From the NCBI GenBank assembly GCA_020055645.1, contig CM034547.1, forward strand, positions 37,799,909-37,863,908: a stretch of DNA of 64,000 bases. Direction: 5' to 3'. The stretch comes from Tomocerus qinae (taxonomy: Eukaryota > Arthropoda > Collembola > Entomobryomorpha > Tomoceridae). The position numbers and the translations under genes are program-made. Each line of letters begins with the position of its first letter. Within the stretch, counting starts at the first letter, position 1. The notes under the pieces were generated by a model that worked only from the letters and a program-made list of their open reading frames with translations, had not been told where the DNA came from and did no database searches. Shown piece by piece: positions 13,801-22,900 of the stretch.

Positions 13801-16800
13801 ATTTGTGGTTGAACTAGTTTGGGCATTAGATTTGACTACAGATGATGACGTTGGTATTGTACTCTGCGAATATGGAATTGTAGCATTTGGCAATTCTGTC
13901 GAGGCTAAACTGGAAAATTGTAGTTGAGCATAGGTATTTATTGTACTAGGAATAGTTGGCATTGTGGGATTAGTTGTCATTTCAACTGACTCATTCACAG
14001 AAGTAGATGTGACCTTTGAATTAATTGTAGACACGATATTAGTGGAGTTTGTTGTCAATCCAATAGTTGGCGTGAGAATTGAAGAGCCAATATTTGTACC
14101 AATTTTTGATGGCTGTGTTATGTATGGTGTCGATACTGAAGTGGGATTAGAAGTCGTAATTTGTGGTGTTGTTACTGGTGTGGGCGTGGTTACAGTATGT
14201 AATGAAGAATGAGTGGTCATTGTACCAAAAATTGACTGTGTAGATGTTTCAACAGTTGACAAGTTGGAGGGAGTAGAAACTATTACTAAAGCAGATGACG
14301 GATATTGCAGTGTTGACCCTGTAGATATTGGTTGTGTTGTTAACATAGTTGGCAAATTATTTGTAGTAATCAAAATTGATGGTGTGGTTTGGTTTAACAC
14401 TGGAAGAGTAGTTGTTTTTGACGATAAGGAATTTGTGGTTGAACTAGTTTGGGCATTAGATTTGACTACAGATGATGACGTTGGTATTGTACTCTGCGAA
14501 TATGGAATTGTAGCATTTGGCAATTTTGTCGAGGCTAAACTGGAAAATTGTTGTTGAGCATAGGTATTTATTGTACTAGGGATAGTTGGCATTGTGGGAT
14601 TAGTTGTCATTTCAACTGACTCATTCACAGAAGTAGATGTGACCTTTGAATTAATTGTAGACACGATATTAGTGGAGTTTGTTGTCAATCCAATAGTTGG
14701 CGTGAGCATTGAAGAGCCAATATTTGTACCAATTTTTGATGGCTGTGTTATGTATGGTGTCGATTTTGAAGTGGGATTAGAAGTCGTAATTTGTGGTGTT
14801 GTTACTGGTGTGGGCGTGGTTACAGTATGTAATGAAGAATGAGTGGTCATTGTACCAAAAATTGACTGTGTAGATGTTTCAACAGTTGACAAGTTGGAGG
14901 GAGTAGAAACTATTACTAAAGCAGATGACGGATATTGCAGTGTTGACCCTGTAGATATTGGTTGTGTTGTTAACATAGTTGGCAAATTATTTGTAGTAAT
15001 CAAATTTGATGGAGTGGTTTGGGATAACACTGGAAGAGTAATTGTTTTTGACGATAAGGAATTTGTGGTTGAACTAGTTTGGGCATTAGATTTGACTACA
15101 GATGATGACGTTGGTATTGTACTCTGCGAATATGCAATTGTAGCATTTGGCAATTTTGTCGAGGCTAAACTGGAAAATTGTAGTTGAGCATAGGTATTTA
15201 TTGTACTAGGGATAGTTGGCATTGTGGGATTAGTTGTCATTTCAACTGACGCATTCACAGAAGTAGATGTGACCTTTGAATTAATTGTAGACACGATATT
15301 AGTGGAGTTTGTTGTCAATCCAATAGTTGGCGTGAGCATTGAAGAGCCAATATTTGTACCAATTTTTGATGGCTGTGTTATGTATGGTGTCGATACTGAA
15401 GTGGGATTAGAAGTCGTAATTTGTGGTGTTGTTACTGGTGTGGGCGTGGTTACAGTATGTAATGAAGAATGAGTGGTCATTGTACCAAAAATTGACTGTG
15501 TAGATGTTTCAACAGTTGACAAGTTGGAGGGAGTAGAAACTATTACTAAAGCAGATGACGGATATTGCAGTGTTGACCCTGTAGATATTGGTTGTGTTGT
15601 TAACATAGTTGGCAAATTATTTGCAGTAATCAAAATTGATGGTGTGGTTTGGGATAACACTGGAAGAGTAATTGTTTTTGACGATAAGGAATTTGTGGTT
15701 GAACTAGTTTGGGCATTAGATTTGACTACAGATGATGACGTTGGTATTGTACTCTGCGAATATGGAATTGTAGCATTTGGCAATTTTGTCGAGGCTAAAC
15801 TGGAAAATTGTTGTTGAGCATAGGTATTTATTGTACTAGGAATAGTTGGCATTGTGGGATTAGTTGTCATTTCAACTGACTCATTCACAGAAGTAGATGT
15901 GACCTTTGAATTAATTGTAGACACGATATTAGTGGAGTTTGTTGTCAATCCAATAGTTGGCGTGAGCATTGAAGAGCCAATATTTGTACCAATTTTTGAT
16001 GGCTGTGTTATGTATGGTGTCGATTTTGAAGTGGGATTAGAAGTCGTAATTTGTGGTGTTGTTACTGGTGTGGGCGTGGTTACAGTATGTAATGAAGAAT
16101 GAGTGGTCATTGTACCAAAAATTGACTGTGTAGATGTTTCAACAGTTGACAAGTTGGAGGGAGTAGAAACTATTACTAAAGCAGATGACGGATATTGCAG
16201 TGTTGACCCTGTAGATATTGGTTGTGTTGTTAACATAGTTGGCAAATTATTTGTAGTAATCAAATTTGATGGAGTGGTTTGGGATAACACTGGAAGAGTA
16301 ATTGTTTTTGACGATAAGGAATTTGTGGTTGAACTAGTTTGGGCATTAGATTTGACTACAGATGATGACGTTGGTATTGTACTCTGCGAATATGGAATTG
16401 TAGCATTTGGCAATTTTGTCGAGGCTAAACTGGAAAATTGTTGTTGAGCATAGGTATTTATTGTACTAGGAATAGTTGGCATTGTGGGATTAGTTGTCAT
16501 TTCAACTGACGCTTTCAAAGACGTAGATGTGACCTTTGAATTCATTGTAGACACGATATTAGTGGAGTTTGTTGTCAATCCAATAGTTGGCGTGAGAATT
16601 GAAGAGCCAATATTTGTACCAATTTTTGATGGCTGTGTTATGTATGGTGTCGATACTGAAGTGGGATTAGAAGTCGTAATTTGTGGTGTTGTTACTGGTG
16701 TGGGCGTGGTTACAGTATGTAATGAAGAATGAGTGGTCATTGTACCAAAAATTGACTGTGTAGATGTTTCAACAGTTGACAAGTAGGAGGGAGTAGAAAC

Positions 16801-19800
16801 TATTACTAAAGCAGATGACGGATATTGCAGTGTTGACCCTGTAGATATTGGTTGTGTTGTTAACATAGTTGGCAAATTATTTGTAGTAATCAAAATTGAT
16901 GGTGTGGTTTGGTTTAACACTGGAAGAGTAGTTGTTTTTGACGATAAGGAATTTGTGGTTGAACTAGTTTGGGCATTAGATTTGACTACAGATGATGACG
17001 TTGGTATTGTACTCTGCGAATATGGAATTGTAGCATTTGGCAATTTTGTCGAGGCTAAACTGGAAAATTGTTGTTGAGCATAGGTATTTATTGTACTAGG
17101 GATAGTTGGCATTGTGGGATTAGTTGTCATTTCAACTGACTCATTCACAGAAGTAGATGTGACCTTTGAATTAATTGTAGACACGATATTAGTGGAGTTT
17201 GTTGTCAATCCAATAGTTGGCGTGAGCATTGAAGAGCCAATATTTGTACCAATTTTTGATGGCTGTGTTATGTATGGTGTCGATTTTGAAGTGGGATTAG
17301 AAGTCGTAATTTGTGGTGTTGTTACTGGTGTGGGCGTGGTTACAGTATGTAATGAAGAATGAGTGGTCATTGTACCAAAAATTGACTGTGTAGATATTCC
17401 AACAGTTGACAAGTTGGAGGGAGTAGAAACTATTACTAAAGCAGATGACGGATATTGCAGTGTTGACCCTGTAGATATTGGTTGTGTTGTTAACATAGTT
17501 GGCAAATTATTTGCAGTAATCAAAATTGATGGTGTGGTTTGGGATAACACTGGAAGAGTAATTGTTTTTGACGATAAGGAATTTGTGGTTGAACTAGTTT
17601 GGGCATTAGATTTGACTACAGATGATGACGTTGGTATTGTACTCTGCGAATATGCAATTGTAGCATTTGGCAATTTTGTCGAGGCTAAACTGGAAAATTG
17701 TAGTTGAGCATAGGTATTTATTGTACTTGGAATAGTTGGCATTGTGGGATTAGTTGTCATTTCAACTGACTCATTCACAGAAGTAGATGTGACCTTTGAA
17801 TTAATTGTAGACACGATATTAGTGGAGTTTGTTATCAATCCAATAGTTGTCGTGAGCATTGAAGAGCCAATATTTGTACCAATTTTTGATGGCTGTGTTA
17901 TGTATGGTGTCGATACTGAAGTGGGATTAGAAGTCGTAATTTGTGGTGTTGTTACTGGTGTGGGCGTGGTTACAGTATGTAATGAAGAATGAGTGGTCAT
18001 TGTACCAAAAATTGACTGTGTAGATGTTTCAACAGTTGACAAGTAGGAGGGAGTAGAAACTATTACTAAAGCAGATGACGGATATTGCAGTGTTGACCCT
18101 GTAGATATTGGTTGTGTTGTTAACATAGTTGGCAAATTATTTGTAGTAATCAAAATTGATGGTGTGGTTTGGGATAACACTGGAAGAGTAATTGTTTTTG
18201 ACGATAAGGAATTTGTGGTTGAACTAGTTTGGGCATTAGATTTGACTACAGATGATGACGTTGGTATTGTACTCTGCGAATATGGAATTGTAGCATTTGG
18301 CAATTTTGTCGAGGCTAAACTGGAAAATTGTTGTTGAGCATAGGTATTTATTGTACTAGGGATAGTTGGCATTGTGGGATTAGTTGTCATTTCAACTGAC
18401 TCATTCACAGAAGTAGATGTGACCTTTGAATTAATTGTAGACACGATATTAGTGGAGTTTGTTGTCAATCCAATAGTTGGCGTGAGCATTGAAGAGCCAA
18501 TATTTGTACCAATTTTTGATGGCTGTGTTATGTATGGTGTCGATACTGAAGTGGGATTAGAAGTCGTAATTTGTGGTGTTGTTACTGGTGTGGGCGTGGT
18601 TACAGTATGTAATGAAGAATGAGTGGTCATTGTACCAAAAATTGACTGTGTAGATGTTTCAACAGTTGACAAGTAGGAGGGAGTAGAAACTATTACTAAA
18701 GCAGATGACGGATATTGCAGTGTTGACCCTGTAGATATTGGTTGTGTTGTTAACATAGTTGGCAAATTATTTGTAGTAATCAAATTTGATGGAGTGGTTT
18801 GGGATAACACTGGAAGAGTAATTGTTTTTGACGATAAGGAATTTGTGGTTGAACTAGTTTGGGCATTAGATTTGACTACAGATGAAGACGTTGGTATTGT
18901 ATTCTGCGAATATGGAATTGTAGCATTTGGCAAATTTGTCGAGGCTAAACTGGAAAATTGTTGTTGAGCATAGGTATTTATTGTACTAGGAATAGTTGGC
19001 ATTGTGGGATTAGTTGTCATTTCAACTGACGCTTTCAAAGACGTAGATGTGACCTTTGAATTCATTGTAGACACGATATTAGTGGAGTTTGTTGTCAATC
19101 CAATAGTTGGCGTGAGAATTGAAGAGCCAATATTTGTACCAATTTTTGATGGCTGTGTTATGTATGGTGTCGATACTGAAGTGGGATTAGAAGTCGTAAT
19201 TTGTGGTGTTGTTACTGGTGTGGGCGTGGTTACAGTATGTAATGAAGAATGAGTGGTCATTGTACCAAAAATTGACTGTGTAGATGTTTCAACAGTTGAC
19301 AAGTAGGAGGGAGTAGAAACTATTACTAAAGCAGATGACGGATATTGCAGTGTTGACCCTGTAGATATTGGTTGTGTTGTTAACATAGTTGGCAAATTAT
19401 TTGTAGTAATCAAATTTGATGGAGTGGTTTGGGATAACACTGGAAGAGTAATTGTTTTTGACGATAAGGAATTTGTGGTTGAACTAGTTTGGGCATTAGA
19501 TTTGACTACAGATGAAGACGTTGGTATTGTATTCTGCGAATATGGAATTGTAGCATTTGGCAAATTTGTCGAGGCTAAACTGGAAAATTGTTGTTGAGCA
19601 TAGGTATTTATTGTACTAGGAATAGTTGGCATTGTGGGATTAGTTGTCATTTCAACTGACGCTTTCAAAGACGTAGATGTGACCTTTGAATTCATTGTAG
19701 ACACGATATTAGTGGAGTTTGTTGTCAATCCAATAGTTGGCGTGAGAATTGAAGAGCCAATATTTGTACCAATTTTTGATGGCTGTGTTATGTATGGTGT

Positions 19801-19968
19801 CGATACTGAAGTGGGATTAGAAGTCGTAATTTGTGGTGTTGTTACTGGTGTGGGCGTGGTTACAGTATGTAATGAAGAATGAGTGGTCATTGTACCAAAA
19901 ATTGACTGTGTAGATGTTTCAACAGTTGACAAGTTGGAGGGAGTAGAAACTATTACTAAAGCAGATGA
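1..19968 (-). repeat. 630-bp tandem repeat array, about 31.7 copies
   Basis: The same 630-bp unit recurs at exact 630-bp spacing from the left edge to about 19968, with one 629-bp unit at the deletion near 4820. The period is 210 codons. Copies differ at only a few recurring positions (for example A/S and KD/TE variants of one hexapeptide, N/K/I at another site, Asn versus Tyr at a PSNLS/PSYLS site). Neighbouring copies share rare variants: the two units around 18650-19910 share three otherwise unusual substitutions, which points to recent unit duplication or gene conversion. The array is entirely coding on the minus strand. On the plus strand each unit also shows two short open frames that are antisense shadows. 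Confidence 0.97.
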
Positions 19969-22900
19969 CTGATATTTTGAATTTGGTATTTTTAATGTGG
20001 GTTTGATAGTTAACGTTGTTGATGTCGTTATATAATTTGGTTTATTGTCGTTACTTTGAATTTCAATATTGTCTTTTTTGTTGGATTTTATCCTATTTTT
20101 GTAAAAGGTCCAAGTATTATTTTCGTCTTTTATTGTATAGTTATCCCGGTTATTGTAGTCGTTGCCATTTGTATAATTTTTCCAGTTATCGTATTCGTGA
20201 CGATTAGTGTAATTATTCCAGTTATTGAATTCTTGGCGATTTGTATAATTGTTCCAGTTATTGTATTCTTGGCGATTTGTATAATTGTTCCAGTTATTGT
20301 ATTCGTAGCGATTTGTATAATTGTTCCAGGTTTTGTATTTGTTGTTGATGTCATTCCAGTTTGCATATTCACTCATTTGGGCCTTGTCCCAGTTTTTGAA
20401 TGCATTGCTGTTGCTGTAATTATACCAGTTCGTATAATCATTATTGTTGCTATTGTTCCAGTTATTGTGGTCATTGTGGTTAGAGTTGTTGTTCCACATT
20501 TTGAATTGGTCTACATTACTGTAGTTGTTCCAATTACTGTTAAAATTGGTATTGGTAACGTTTTTCCATGTTAAATTAGCCTCGGATATTAAAATCAAAG
20601 TCACCTTGTCGGTTGGAATTGATGTAATTGTATCGGTTGGAATTGATGTAATTGTATCGGTTGGAATTGATGTAATTGTATCGGTTGGAATTGATGAAGG
20701 GTTATCGGTTTGAATTGATGTAATTGTATCGGTTGGAATTGTTGGAGTTGTACCGTTAGCAATGGATACAGTTGTACCGTTTACGATTGATACAGTTGTA
20801 CCGTTTGCAATTGATGCAGTTGTAGCGTTTTCAATTGATGCAGTTGTATCAGTTTCAATTGATGCAGTTGTATCAGTTTCAATTGATGCAGTTGTATCAG
20901 TTTCAATTGATACAGTTGTATCGGTTGAAATTGATTCAGTTGTATCGGTAGCAATTGATGCAGTTGTATCGGTAGCAATTGATGCAGTTGTATCGGTAGC
21001 AATTGATGCAGTTGTATCGGTTGTAGTTTCTTCAGCTAAAATTGGGATAGTTTTTGTAACTGTTGCAATGGGTAAATTGGTTTTTTCCGGATTTCTTGCC
21101 ATTACTTCACTTGTATCTGTCTTACCCCCTAATATATTGTTTGACGGTTTTATAACGGTTGTTGTATTTTTTGATGGAGATGCATTTTTATTGGCCACTG
21201 TACCTTTTTTTGTTGAGACAATTGCATTTAAACCGATAATACTTTCTGGTTTTGAAGTTGTTGTCACTATTAAGATTGGTAAAGATGGACCCAATGTTTG
21301 GGCCATACTGGTATCTTGCAACTGCAATGCAGTAATCGATTTTTTTGTAGTTATGTTTACTGTCTTTTGTTCTGTCTCAAATATGGGTTTAACTGTCGGG
21401 CTTTGTAATTTTGATGCTCTTTTCGTTGTTGTTTGTATTATGTCGCTTCCACGCTCATCCGATTCCTCCGGGGATTCTTCACTTGATGAACTAGATGATG
21501 TTTTGTTGGGAATTAATTTGGCTGCATTTTCTATTTGGAAACTGGCCCGGTTGAAAGAAAACTCATTAACATCAACGTTGAAAAAGCGACATCTGGTGCT
21601 GTTAAGTTGTGGCAGAAAAACTATCTTTAATTGTTCATTGGTAGGAAGAATGGTAGCTCTCTTTATCCATGATACTCCTTTTGTTGATTTTAATGATATT
21701 GAATATTTAAAGGAAGGTTTCTTTCCTGATTTAATAGCATACAATTTGAGGTAAACAACCTGGAAGCCTTTCACAGAGTATTTCTTGATATTTCCCTTTA
21801 TTGTAATTTGGAAAGATCCGACAATATCTAACGATTTAGTACGATGTTGAATGGTAGTGAATCCTGAAGAAATTCCATTTCTACTTAATCTCGTATCTGC
21901 TACCCGCTTAATCTTTCCATTTTTATCAAATACAATAACTTTATACAAAGCAGTAGTCATATTACTACGCTGAAGAGTCATTTGCAGTGTTTCTTGTAAG
22001 GAACATGATTCGTAGTCAATATGTTCTTTATTTGAAAGCAGTTTTAATTTCTGCTTTTTCTTTGATTTTGTTCTTACTGCCCCATTTATAATGATTGTCG
22101 AATGTTTATTCTGTTTGGAGAATGGATTAGTAATACGCTTTCCCTGTTTACGCAGATTATTTATTGCGTCGGATTCCAATTTCAATGGAACCTCCTCGGA
22201 ACTGGATGGTACACTTTCTATAAGGGATTCATTTATCGAGCTTGGAATTCGTCTACCTACAGATACAACTGTAACCTTTGTTTCTTTTCCTCGCTTAGTG
22301 CTATTCCACATGCTATAACTTTCGTTGCGCTCTTCAGATTCTAAAATGCCACCTTCTCCTGAAATATTTTGATTCTGATCGATTTCAGTTGAGCTCAGTG
22401 TTAATTCCTCAGATACCACCTTGGCTTCAGAGGAAAAATGTTCATCGCCTCCCTCAGAGTTATTGCGATATTGAAGTGAACTATTTTTCCTTGCAATTAT
22501 AATCTTAGTACCATTCCACGAAAAAATATCATCTCTTTCGCCTTCTGTCAATCTCGAATTACCTTCTGTTTCTGAAAGATTTTTATTTAAATTTATGATA
22601 TCTTCATCCCAACTTATAAGGATTTCTTCATTGTCACTGCTACCATTTATGTGTGCTTGTGAAGTTGTGTTTCCTTCTTTTATATTCGCCTTAATAGGTC
22701 TTGCCTTTTCAGAGTCTTCGCTAACCGAAAATTCATCACTTTTATCATTTGTGCCATTTTTTGCGATTATATCCCTTTCTGCGGAAAAAGAGAATTCTTG
22801 TTCAGCTCTGCCAGTATTGGGGGTAGCCTTACCATTAACAACTCCCTTTTTCAAGGTGTTGGTGCCATTTAACGAACTTAGGTTTCGTCTGCCACTTATA

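Noticed and set aside
105-19882. Repeated plus-strand open frames of 82 and 114 codons in every 630-bp unit
   Set aside because: They are antisense to the giant mucin-like coding frame, start at GTG codons, end at the same TGAs in each unit, and several units (16732-19634) lose the second frame through a TAG that is only a missense change on the minus strand. This fits non-coding shadows, not genes.
1-19968. CRISPR-like or satellite explanation for the 630-bp array
   Set aside because: Units are directly adjacent with no spacers and preserve one long coding frame continuous with a unique signal-peptide exon, so it is a coding tandem repeat.
20056-21754. Val/Ile-rich plus-strand frames opposite the 24- and 36-bp repeats
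   Set aside because: Antisense to the mucin-like gene's Thr/Ile and Asn/Trp repeats; the apparent transmembrane character comes from the complement of repetitive codons.
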